DNA of 49,517 nucleotides, from assembly GCA_964511535.1 (NCBI GenBank), contig CAZEFW010000054.1, positions 1 to 49,517 on the forward strand. The letters run 5' to 3'. Positions 13,151 through 21,128 of this stretch are shown in pieces. Under the pieces are notes generated by a model, which was not told where the DNA came from, did no database searches, and worked only from the letters and a program-made list of their open reading frames with translations. Numbering within the stretch: the stretch's first letter is position 1; the number at the start of each line of letters is the position of its first letter. Source of the DNA: CAZCFB01 sp964511535 (lineage in GTDB: Bacteria > Myxococcota_A > Polyangia > GCA-2747355 > CAZCFB01). The translations under genes and the position numbers were made by a program.

Positions 13151-15610
13151 ATGATTGATTGGCGGATTCTGGTTCTGGGGTGCGCGCTGGGTGTCTTCCT
13201 GGGGTGCAGCGAGGAGCCGGTGCAGGTTTTGCCCGGGGACCTGGGGGGGCTGCTGGACGGCGCGCCTCAGCCGGACGCGGCCACGCCGCCGGCGGATCAG
13301 GGCCCACCCGGGGCCGACGCCTCGACCGCGCCGCCCACCGGCGCCATCACGGGGGTGGTCAAGACCTTCACCCTCGGCGCGTCCCACACCCTCGGCTACG
13401 GGCTGGCTTACGACGCGCATGTCACACCGCACCGGCTGTACGCGGCGGACTTCAGCGACAACAAGATCTACGCCTACGACGTGAGCGCCGACGCGCTGAA
13501 GCCGAACCCGGCGGCGGATATCGACACCAAGTCCCTGGGCGCCGCCTTCACTGGCCCCCGCGGCCTGGCCACGGCCCGAGTCAACGGCGCGCGGGTGCTC
13601 TTCGCCCTGACCAGCGCCGATCCCGACGGGGACAAGTCGTTTTCCTCGCGGCTCTGGAAGGTCACCCTCGGCCCGGGCAAGCCCACGGCGGACAGCCTCG
13701 ATCTCGCCCCGTCAGCCTTCGGCGTCGAGGGCGCCGAGGTGTTCGGCCTGGCCTACCGCGCCGCCGACGGCGTGCTCCACATCAGCTACGACACCAGCAA
13801 GCTGGCGTCGGCGACCCAGCAGGTGCGCCGGGGCATCCTCCGGTTGCGGGTGGGGCCGAAAAAATCAGGCGGCGATCACTGGGCGGACGCCAGGGCAGGC
13901 GCTGCCACGGCAGTGGCTGGCCACATCCCCCACAGCGGGCGCAAGACCAGCGGATCGAAGTACCTTCGCGCGCCGGCATTCGGCCTGGCCCTGGGGCCCG
14001 TGGAGGGCCGCGATCACCTGTTCGGCACCAGCTACAACAAGTACCTCTACGCCGCGGACGTCGGCACCGGGCGCGGGCTATTCCACTGGTGGAGCCCCGG
14101 CAACCGGTACGCCTACGGGCTGGCCTTCGGGGCAGGCCACCTCTGGGTGCTGGACCGGGTCAGCGGACCGGACCGGGTGCACAAGGTGCGGGTGGCCGGG
14201 GACTGGGGCGGGGTGAGCACCGGGCAGCGCCACGTGCGCCGCCTGACCTTCCAGATGAAGTCCACGGCCTTCGCTTCGAGCGCCAAGCCGACGGTGACGC
14301 ACAACTTCGGGCTGGTCCATCCTGCCGCGCGCCGTCCGGCCCAGGGGGTGGACGAGGCCAGCATCAAGCAGACCCTCTCGCCCGGCGCCAAGGTCACCCG
14401 CACCAGCTACGACCCGGCGGGGGACAAGGCCGCCCGTCAAGAGGTCCTCTCGGTGACCTACTCGGGCTCTGCCAAGGCTGGCGACACGCGCACCTCGAGG
14501 GTGGAGATGGACTTCTGGAGCTCCGACCGGCGCCACCATGTGTACCCGCACCGGGCCAGCACCGCGGGCGCCGTGGCCAAGAGCTACCTCGCCGACCACA
14601 AGCTGATCTACGGCATGCACGACACGGCCACCTACGACAAGGCCGTGGCCGCGGTGAAGGCGGCCATCACCGCCGAGTACGGCGCCGGGGCCGCGGCCTC
14701 CACCAACCCGTACTGGGTGGCCCGCGACATCATGGAGGTGCTGCTGGAGCGCTACGACTACGGCAACGTCAGCAAATCCATCAAGGGGCACTACTCGTAC
14801 AACCCGGCCAACAAGAAGCTGGACCTGTGGCTCGACGGCGTCCCGGGCAACGAAAAGATGTCCTGCTCCACGTCCACGTTCGCCATGTCGGGCATGCTCC
14901 GCTACCAGGGCATCCCGACCCGCTGGGTGGGTACCACCAAGCTGCGCAGCGGCTGGGACAAGGACGACGACGGCTTCCGGGGGGAGGGGGAGGGCGCGCT
15001 GGACACCTCGTTTCACCGCTGGCCCGAGGTGTGGCTCGGCCCGCTGTACGGCTGGCAGCGCTTCGACCCGACCCCGCCATCCGATGGGCCGCGGGAGCTC
15101 TCCCAGTACGAGCTGATGGCCAAGGCGGCCCAGGGCGTGCGGTGGACCGACCTGGTGCTCACCGTGGGCGCCGGCTACCACGAGCCGTTCTTCCGTCAGA
15201 AGGACAACAACCAGCGCTACAACATGGCGCCGCGCTACACCGCGCCCATGGACTGGATCGACTCCACCTATCGCCATATTACCTGGAGCAACCCGTGCAC
15301 CATCAAGGTCACGGGGCCGGCTGGCGGCACGGTCTCCGCGGCCTCACCGTCGGTGACCTGGCAGGTCTCAGGCCGCTGGGACCTCGACCCGAAGGCGACC
15401 CTCACGCTCTCGCTGCAGGAGGTGACGTCCAGCGGCAAGGCCACCGGCAGCGCGGTGACCCTGGCCTCGGGCGTGCCGTTCGGGGTCAAGTCGAAGCAGG
15501 TGTCCCTGTCGGGCAAGGCCACCAAGGGCAAGACCTACCGGGTGGAGCTCCGCAAGGACGGCGACAGCTACACCGGCGCGGCGGGCGCGGCGTTCACCTA
15601 CGCGCCCTGA
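13151..15610 (+). CDS. Transglutaminase-like lipoprotein with N-terminal propeller-like region
   Basis: 819 residues from the ATG at 13151, chosen because it gives a lipoprotein signal peptide (FLGC, Cys19) and has GGGAG 7 nt upstream. An Asp/Pro-rich linker follows. Residues 70-380 look like a beta-propeller of the strictosidine/SMP-30 type (LYAADFSDNKIYAYDV, FGLAYRAADGVLHISYD). The 400-660 region is a transglutaminase-like cysteine protease fold with a C-H-D triad: Cys572 in MSCSTSTFAMSG, His622 in SFHRWPEVWL and Asp639 in QRFDPTPP. The C-terminal 130 residues resemble an Ig-like sandwich. Likely located on the surface or in the periplasm, where it cleaves or cross-links peptides; the substrate is unknown. 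Confidence 0.83.
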   Translation: MIDWRILVLGCALGVFLGCSEEPVQVLPGDLGGLLDGAPQPDAATPPADQGPPGADASTAPPTGAITGVVKTFTLGASHTLGYGLAYDAHVTPHRLYAADFSDNKIYAYDVSADALKPNPAADIDTKSLGAAFTGPRGLATARVNGARVLFALTSADPDGDKSFSSRLWKVTLGPGKPTADSLDLAPSAFGVEGAEVFGLAYRAADGVLHISYDTSKLASATQQVRRGILRLRVGPKKSGGDHWADARAGAATAVAGHIPHSGRKTSGSKYLRAPAFGLALGPVEGRDHLFGTSYNKYLYAADVGTGRGLFHWWSPGNRYAYGLAFGAGHLWVLDRVSGPDRVHKVRVAGDWGGVSTGQRHVRRLTFQMKSTAFASSAKPTVTHNFGLVHPAARRPAQGVDEASIKQTLSPGAKVTRTSYDPAGDKAARQEVLSVTYSGSAKAGDTRTSRVEMDFWSSDRRHHVYPHRASTAGAVAKSYLADHKLIYGMHDTATYDKAVAAVKAAITAEYGAGAAASTNPYWVARDIMEVLLERYDYGNVSKSIKGHYSYNPANKKLDLWLDGVPGNEKMSCSTSTFAMSGMLRYQGIPTRWVGTTKLRSGWDKDDDGFRGEGEGALDTSFHRWPEVWLGPLYGWQRFDPTPPSDGPRELSQYELMAKAAQGVRWTDLVLTVGAGYHEPFFRQKDNNQRYNMAPRYTAPMDWIDSTYRHITWSNPCTIKVTGPAGGTVSAASPSVTWQVSGRWDLDPKATLTLSLQEVTSSGKATGSAVTLASGVPFGVKSKQVSLSGKATKGKTYRVELRKDGDSYTGAAGAAFTYAP

Positions 15611-15723
15611 GCACGCCCCCCCCTGCAGCCGGTCGCTGCGGGGCGCCGGCTCCTCGGCGCGGGCAGGGGCAAAGGTTTTTCAGTGGACACCGGCGCGCTC
15701 CCCGGGTTCTTGTCGGCAGTGAG

Positions 15724-16803
15724 ATGACGATCCAACAGACCAGCGCGGACTTTGTGCGGCGCTTCCCGGGGCTCTTCTTCGCCACCGCCGAGGTGGCGGA
15801 GCCTTCCCAGGTGGAGGCCATCGCGGCGGCCCTGAGCGTGGAAGCGCGGGCCACCATCGCCGCCTGCCTGCCCGGGGACCAGCTCTCGAAGCTGCCCGAC
15901 GCCAGGCGCGCCGTCATCGAGCGGGCGTACCCCCGGGAGCCGGGCGGCGATGCCTCCGCGCTGGCCGAGCGCTACCCCGACATCCTGGTGGCCACCTGCG
16001 CCGCCCTGGAGCCGGAGCAGTTCGTCCGGGTGCTGCGACAGGCCACCCCCGAGCTGCTGGCCAGCCAGAGCGCGGCGCTGGGGGCCGCGGGGCGGCGCTC
16101 TGCCCTCTCCCGCATGTCCCCGCGCATGATCCAGGCGCTGCTCGACCATACCCCGGAGGAGGTGCTGCTCTCGTCGAGCCTGCAAGCCCTCGAGGAGATC
16201 CAGCAGTACAGCACCACCCTGTACAAGCGGGAGCGCGTCAGGGGAAAGGTGCAGGGAGAGGAGGTGATCGAGGCCAGGCTGCGTATGGACCCCGCCGCCT
16301 TCTTCATGCGCTGGGTGGCGGGGCCCTTCAAGGGGCGGCGCGTGCTGTACAACGAGCAGCTGCTGGGCCCGGGCAAGATCCGGGTGCGCGAGGGGGGCCT
16401 GCTCGGGATCAAGGCGGTGACCCTGTCCACGGACTCCCCGGTGACCCGCAGGGGGACCCGGCACAGCGCCGTGGAGCTGGGGCTGCACTACCTGACGCAC
16501 AAGCTCGCCGCAGACTTCCAGCTTGCTGGCCCGCGCGGGCACCTGCAGCGGCGAAACCACGGGGTCCAGGTGCACCAGGGACGCAGCCTCTACGCCATGG
16601 AGTCGGTGCTGCCCCGGGACCCTGCCCACGGCTACTATTGCCACCGCATGATCCATTACACGGACTACCTGCTCAGCCTCGAGGTCAAGTTCGAGATCTT
16701 CGACTTCGATGACCGCCTGGCCGAGCAGGTGGACTACCGCGACCTGGACCTCGCGCCTCGCTTCACCGAGGCCGACTTCCAGCCGCGGGCCTGCCGGCTG
16801 TAG
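15724..16803 (+). CDS. DUF1571 domain protein
   Basis: 359 residues. The first 160 residues are helical and Ala/Leu-rich (VEARATIAACLPGDQLSKL). From about residue 165 the DUF1571 pattern appears: QQYSTTLYKRERVRG, EEVIEARLRMDPAAFFMRWV, then GPFKGRRVLYNEQLLGPGK. DUF1571 is related to the LolA/outer membrane lipoprotein-sorting fold and may bind a lipid. No signal peptide is visible from this start, which is unusual for that fold, so either the start is wrong or the helical N-terminus keeps it in the cytoplasm. It does not overlap its neighbours and has no clear Shine-Dalgarno. Confidence 0.72.
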   Translation: MTIQQTSADFVRRFPGLFFATAEVAEPSQVEAIAAALSVEARATIAACLPGDQLSKLPDARRAVIERAYPREPGGDASALAERYPDILVATCAALEPEQFVRVLRQATPELLASQSAALGAAGRRSALSRMSPRMIQALLDHTPEEVLLSSSLQALEEIQQYSTTLYKRERVRGKVQGEEVIEARLRMDPAAFFMRWVAGPFKGRRVLYNEQLLGPGKIRVREGGLLGIKAVTLSTDSPVTRRGTRHSAVELGLHYLTHKLAADFQLAGPRGHLQRRNHGVQVHQGRSLYAMESVLPRDPAHGYYCHRMIHYTDYLLSLEVKFEIFDFDDRLAEQVDYRDLDLAPRFTEADFQPRACRL

Positions 16804-16846
16804 GGTCCGCGCCGCCGCCAGGGGAGCCATCCGGCGCGGCGTGCCG

Positions 16847-16852
16847 TACTAT
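16847..16852 (+). promoter_or_regulatory. -10-like box 7 nt before start codon
   Basis: TACTAT ends 7 nt before the ATG at 16860, so transcription would begin at or next to the start codon. The -35 region is weak. Confidence 0.4.
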
Positions 16853-16859
16853 CAGGGCC

Positions 16860-17906
16860 ATGACCCGCCGCCTCCTGCTGATCGCCGCCACCATAACCTT
16901 GCTCGCGCCCGCTCCGGCCCGGGCGTGCACCACCTTCGCCATGGGCGCCGGAGAGCGCCTGCTGGTGGGCAAGAGCTACGACTGGGACACCCCCCACGGG
17001 CTGGTGCTGCTCAACCGCCGAGGGCTGAAGAAGCAGGCCCTGGTGCTGGCCGCCGGCGTCAAGCCGGCCAGCTGGACTGCCCGCTACGGCAGCCTGACCT
17101 TCAACCAGTACGGCCGGGAGATGCCCAACGGCGGCATCAACGAGGCAGGCCTGGTGGTGGAGATCATGTGGCTCTCCTCCACGCGACACCCCGCCCTGGC
17201 GCCGGACCGGCCCACGGTCAACGAGCTGCAATGGATCCAGTACCTGCTCGACACCAGCGGCACCCTGAAGGAGGCCCTGGCCGCGGCGAGGAAGCTGCAG
17301 GTGGCGCGCATCCATGGCCAGGTGCACTACATGGTATGCGACCGCGCCGGCGCCTGCGGCACCTTCGAGTACCTGGCCGGGAAGCTGGTGGTCCACCACG
17401 GCAAGCGCCTCCCTGCGCGCGTGCTCACCAACAGCACCTACAAGAGATCCGCGGCGGCGCTCAGGCGCCATCGCGGGGGCAAGGTCCCGGGCGGCTCCGG
17501 CTCCCTGGCGCGCTTCGTGCGGGCCGCCTCCCTGGCCAACAAGGCGGGCAAAGCCCCGACGGTGAAGCAGGCCTTCGCCGCGCTGGAGAGCGTGGCCCAG
17601 GGGGAGTACACCCGCTGGCAGATCGTGTACGAGAGCGCGGCTGGCAAGGTTCACTTCAGGGTGCCGGGGCGCGAGGCGCGCACGGTGAACGTCAAGGCGC
17701 TCGACTTCGCCTGTAGCGCGCCGGTGAAGGTGATGGACCTGCACGGCTCCGTGCTGGGCCTGGGACCAAAGATGGTGCCCTACCAGCGGGCGCACAACGA
17801 GGAGTTGGTGAAGAAGAGCTTCGCCAACCTCGGGCTGAAGCTGCCCGCCATCATCCTCAAGCAGCTGGCCTGGTACCCGGAGGCGGCCACCTCCTGCGCG
17901 CGCTGA
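16860..17906 (+). CDS. Choloylglycine hydrolase family (linear amide C-N hydrolase)
   Basis: 348 residues. The signal peptide MTRRLLLIAATITLLAPAPARA is followed at once by Cys23 (CTTFAMG). After removal of the leader this Cys becomes the N-terminal nucleophile, as in bile salt hydrolase and penicillin V acylase. Other family segments: LLVGKSYDWD, GREMPNGGINEAGLVVEIMW and RVLTNSTY. The enzyme hydrolyses a linear amide bond; in free-living bacteria the substrates may be N-acyl homoserine lactones or other N-acyl compounds. It should act in the periplasm or outside the cell. It faces the radical SAM gene at 17920 tail to tail with 13 nt between, so it closes the + strand block. Confidence 0.88.
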   Translation: MTRRLLLIAATITLLAPAPARACTTFAMGAGERLLVGKSYDWDTPHGLVLLNRRGLKKQALVLAAGVKPASWTARYGSLTFNQYGREMPNGGINEAGLVVEIMWLSSTRHPALAPDRPTVNELQWIQYLLDTSGTLKEALAAARKLQVARIHGQVHYMVCDRAGACGTFEYLAGKLVVHHGKRLPARVLTNSTYKRSAAALRRHRGGKVPGGSGSLARFVRAASLANKAGKAPTVKQAFAALESVAQGEYTRWQIVYESAAGKVHFRVPGREARTVNVKALDFACSAPVKVMDLHGSVLGLGPKMVPYQRAHNEELVKKSFANLGLKLPAIILKQLAWYPEAATSCAR

Positions 17907-17919
17907 AAGGCGCGCCCGG

Positions 17920-19404
17920 TCAGCCCCCGGCCGCCACCCCGCCCGCGCCCTCATCACCGTCGGCCGCCCGGCGCCGCCGGAGCATCACCTGCAGCTGATC
18001 CCTGACCCCGTTGAACAGCTGCACGGCGCTGCGCCGCCAGCCGATGAAGCGCCGGGTATGGTGGTTGACGTACATGAGGGTGAACATGGGCGTGACCAGG
18101 ATGGGCGGGTAGGGCAGGCGCGACAGCGCAGGCAGCAGGGGAATGGTCCGGGGGTAGTAGCTGCCCAGGAAGTAGAGGCGGTGAAGCCGCTCGATCCGCC
18201 GCGCCTCCTTCACCCCGGCCATCACGCGACCGTAGCTGAACATGTCCAGCTCCCCGCTGGAGAGCGCTGACCGCTCCTCCGCGCTGCAGTCCGGGGCCTC
18301 TGCCAGGTCGGTGCCGGGCAACGGCTGGTAGACGGAGCAAACAGACGAGTCAGGGGCGATACGGGCGCTCAGGCTGACTGTCTTCAGCGCCTGCTCGAAG
18401 GTTTCACCCGGCAGCCCCATCATGAACGTCGTGGAGACTGGCAGACCGTGATCCCGCAGGATGGCGGCGCCCCGGAGGATCTGCTCGTCGGTGACCTCGC
18501 GCCGCAACAGCTTGCGCCGCATCGCCTCATCGCCGCTCTCCACGCCGAAGCAGACGCCGATACAGCAGCCCGTATCGGCGAGCGTCCGGGCCACGCGCTC
18601 GTCGATGCGCTCGATGCGCACCGACAGCACGAACGGGATCCCCACCTCCGCGCCGTGGCGAGCGAGCACCTCCTGGGCCCAGGCGGTGTGGACCGGGAAG
18701 GTGTCGCCCCCGAGCCAGATGGCGGGCGGATTGTAGCGCTCCTGAATCTGAACCAGCTCCTCGATGACGTTGTCCACCGCGCGCATCCGGGTGTACTTTT
18801 TGCCCGGCACCACCCTGCGGTAGGCGTGGTGAAAGCAGTAGGAGCAGCTGTGGGGGCAGCCGCGCACGGGCCAGACTCGCCAAAGGGGCCCATCCATGAC
18901 CAGGGGGTAGCGGCGGTATAGCTCACGGTCCGGAAACGGCAGCGCGTCCAGGTCCATGTTGTGGGGCCGGATCGGGGCCTCGGTGACCTGCCCGCCGGAG
19001 CCCTTCACCCAGAGGCTCTCGATGCCGGCCGGGTCCGCGTCCCGCGCCAGGGTGTCCAGCAGCTCGACGAAGGGCAGCTCGCCCTCGCCGCGACAGATTG
19101 CGTCGACGCCTGGTGTCTCGATGACCTGTGGTTTGAAGGTGGGCAGCAACCCGCCGACGACGACGAACGGCCGTTGGCGCCACTGAGCAAGCGCCCCGCA
19201 TGTCTCCACGACCCATGCCTCTTCGCTGCTCTGGGCAGATAGCGCCACGATGTCCGGGGCGAAGGCGCGCACCGCGCGCAGATCGCGAGGGGTGTTTACG
19301 ATGAACCCGGCCGTTTCGTGCCCCGCCTGGCGAGCCACGGACGACAGGTGCATCACGCCGAGTAGCGGCCAGTGAAGGGACTGCAGCAGGGCGACGCGAG
19401 CCAT
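17920..19404 (-). CDS. B12-binding-type radical SAM protein
   Basis: 494 residues from the ATG at 19404, which has GGAGG 5 nt upstream; the open frame continues up to 19572 without support. The N-terminal 120 residues resemble a cobalamin-binding Rossmann domain (VALLQSLHWPLLG, FAPDIVALSAQ, VVVGGLLPTF, ICRGEGELPF) but lack the DxHxxG motif, as is common in this class. The radical SAM cluster is C183-x3-C187-x2-C190 (RGCPHSCSYC). FGVESGDEAMRRKLLRR and TTFMMGLPGETFEQALK follow, as in Elp3-like rSAM. The last 70 residues include a hydrophobic segment (YPPILVTPMFTLMYV). Family reactions include methylation of unactivated carbons and lipid modification; the substrate is unknown. Confidence 0.88.
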   Translation of the reverse strand: MARVALLQSLHWPLLGVMHLSSVARQAGHETAGFIVNTPRDLRAVRAFAPDIVALSAQSSEEAWVVETCGALAQWRQRPFVVVGGLLPTFKPQVIETPGVDAICRGEGELPFVELLDTLARDADPAGIESLWVKGSGGQVTEAPIRPHNMDLDALPFPDRELYRRYPLVMDGPLWRVWPVRGCPHSCSYCFHHAYRRVVPGKKYTRMRAVDNVIEELVQIQERYNPPAIWLGGDTFPVHTAWAQEVLARHGAEVGIPFVLSVRIERIDERVARTLADTGCCIGVCFGVESGDEAMRRKLLRREVTDEQILRGAAILRDHGLPVSTTFMMGLPGETFEQALKTVSLSARIAPDSSVCSVYQPLPGTDLAEAPDCSAEERSALSSGELDMFSYGRVMAGVKEARRIERLHRLYFLGSYYPRTIPLLPALSRLPYPPILVTPMFTLMYVNHHTRRFIGWRRSAVQLFNGVRDQLQVMLRRRRAADGDEGAGGVAAGG

Positions 19405-19550
19405 CATGCCCTCCGGATGGAGCTGGGCCGTGTGAGGTTCCGGTTTAGCGACACAGGAACATAATGACATTTCCGGGCCATATGGCACCACCGTAGAGCG
19501 ATGCCGGCGCAGAACCGCAGGTGGGAGCGCAGCGGAGCACCCCGTCCAGA

Positions 19551-19580
19551 TTGACGGGAGTGCGCATGGCACAATATCCT
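19551..19580 (+). promoter_or_regulatory. Candidate sigma-70 promoter for the radical SAM gene at 19662
   Basis: TTGACG (19551-19556) and TATCCT (19575-19580) are 18 nt apart in a locally AT-rich divergent intergenic stretch of 257 nt. AAGGAG (19646-19651) lies 10 nt before the ATG at 19662. Confidence 0.45.
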
Positions 19581-19661
19581 GCTATCTATAGAGCGAAAAA
19601 TACAAGAGCTTTTAGCAATCCAGGTCGTCAATCGGATTCCTGGCGAAGGAGCTTTCTTTAG

Positions 19662-21128
19662 ATGCATATCTTGCTCGTCCAGCCGCCCAACCACTACCTG
19701 GTCGAGGCCGGCGTCGCCAGCCAGTACAACAGTCGGGGATTTCACGGCTTTCCTCCGATTCAAATCATGTCTCTTTCTGGCTACTTGAAGGCCCGCACCC
19801 ATCACAAAGTGACCATGATGGATTGCCAGAAGGAGGTGCCGACCTATGAGGAGATCCAGCGACGAATCGCCGAAATAAACCCTGATGTGGTGGGGACCAC
19901 ATCCAACACCCACATGATCTATGACACCTTCCGCGTGGTTCAGGCTGCCAAGGCCGTGGATCCCGAGTTGCCAGTCATCATCGGCGGATCTCATGTGTGG
20001 GCTTACCCAATGGAGGCCATGGAGTTGCCGGGGGTGGATTTCGCCGTGCGAGGCGACGGTGAGGTGACGCTGACCGAGCTCCTCGCAGCCCTGGAAGGAT
20101 CAGGCGATTTCTCTTCCATCGATGGACTCCTCTACCGGGACCGACGAGGCCAGGTCGTGCGCAACGCGGAGCGCGAAGCGGTGGAGGATATGGACAGCTT
20201 CCCCTTCCCGGATCGGCTCGGTCTGGACCTGGATGGCTACTTCACCGCGGGCATGGAGGATGAGCGCTGCACCACCATCACCTCCAGCAGGGGCTGCCCC
20301 TATCACTGCCCCTTCTGCAGCACCTACTCCACCTACCGCTGCCGTACGCCGGCGAATATCGTCGACGAGATGGAGGAGTGCGCCTCCCTCGGCATCACAG
20401 AAGTGTATTTCACCGACGACACGTTCAACTTGCCCGAGAGCCGCCTGTGGGAGTTTTCCCGCGAGATGTTGGACCGGGGTGTCGACATGAAGTGGGCCTC
20501 CAAGGTGACCTGCTCCCAGGTGACCCGGAAGACCCTGGCGCTGGCCCGCGAGGCGGGCTGTGTGCGGCTGCATTTCGGCGTCGAAACCGGCACCGACGAG
20601 GGGCAGCGCGCCATCGGCAAGCAGACCAGCGATCTGGCTCAGGTGCGCCGGGTGTTCCGCTGGTGCCGAGAGGTGGGCATCAAGAGCGGGGCATACATGA
20701 TGCTCGGCCTGCCGTCGGAACGGACCGAGGCCGATATCATGCGCTCGGCCAAGTTCATCAACTCACTGGATCCGACCTATGTCATGTGGGCCCTGTACTC
20801 GCCTTACCCCGAGACGGAGCTGTGGGACCGCGGCGCGCAGATGGGACTCTGGAAGGGGGACGAGTGGCTGAAGTACATGGTCAACCCCACGCCTCACCAT
20901 GAGCTGCCCACCGCGTGGACCGAGCACCTGAGCATGGAGGAGCAGGTGCGCATCATGAAAAAGCTGATGTTTCGGTTCTACGCCAACCCGATGCGGATCC
21001 TGCGCTACCTGCGGTCGGTGAACAACCTGGCCGAGCTGAAGCGGATCCTGAGCAGCGGGCGGTCCGTGATGGACGCCTGCTTTTCCCCTGTGGCCGAGCA
21101 CCTCGGGGAGGGGCAGTCCGCCGTCTAA
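19662..21128 (+). CDS. B12-binding-type radical SAM protein
   Basis: 488 residues. The N-terminal Rossmann-like cobalamin domain opens with MHILLVQPPNHYL and includes INPDVVGTTSNTHM, PVIIGGSHVWAYP and FAVRGDGEVTLTELL. The cluster motif is C212-x3-C216-x2-C219 (GCPYHCPFC). SAM-binding segments follow: HFGVETGTDEGQRAIGKQ and SGAYMMLGLPSERTEADI. The C-terminus has MVNPTPHHELPTAW and a basic helix. It is of the same class as the proteins at 17920 and 41009 but only distantly alike. Its stop overlaps the next start by one base (TAATG at 21126-21130), so it is probably co-expressed with the membrane methyltransferase-like fusion. Codons in the first 300 bases are somewhat richer in A/T than elsewhere. 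Confidence 0.9.
   Translation: MHILLVQPPNHYLVEAGVASQYNSRGFHGFPPIQIMSLSGYLKARTHHKVTMMDCQKEVPTYEEIQRRIAEINPDVVGTTSNTHMIYDTFRVVQAAKAVDPELPVIIGGSHVWAYPMEAMELPGVDFAVRGDGEVTLTELLAALEGSGDFSSIDGLLYRDRRGQVVRNAEREAVEDMDSFPFPDRLGLDLDGYFTAGMEDERCTTITSSRGCPYHCPFCSTYSTYRCRTPANIVDEMEECASLGITEVYFTDDTFNLPESRLWEFSREMLDRGVDMKWASKVTCSQVTRKTLALAREAGCVRLHFGVETGTDEGQRAIGKQTSDLAQVRRVFRWCREVGIKSGAYMMLGLPSERTEADIMRSAKFINSLDPTYVMWALYSPYPETELWDRGAQMGLWKGDEWLKYMVNPTPHHELPTAWTEHLSMEEQVRIMKKLMFRFYANPMRILRYLRSVNNLAELKRILSSGRSVMDACFSPVAEHLGEGQSAV

Noticed and set aside
15611..15723. Intrinsic terminator after the transglutaminase-like gene
   Set aside because: A GC-rich stretch is followed by TTTTT at 15676-15680, but I could not form a convincing stem just before it.
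13159..16803. A 1214-codon open frame on the plus strand
   Set aside because: Its first part is the wrong-frame shadow of the transglutaminase-like gene (Arg/Gly/Gln-rich, no domains). Only the end from 15724 is a real gene (DUF1571).
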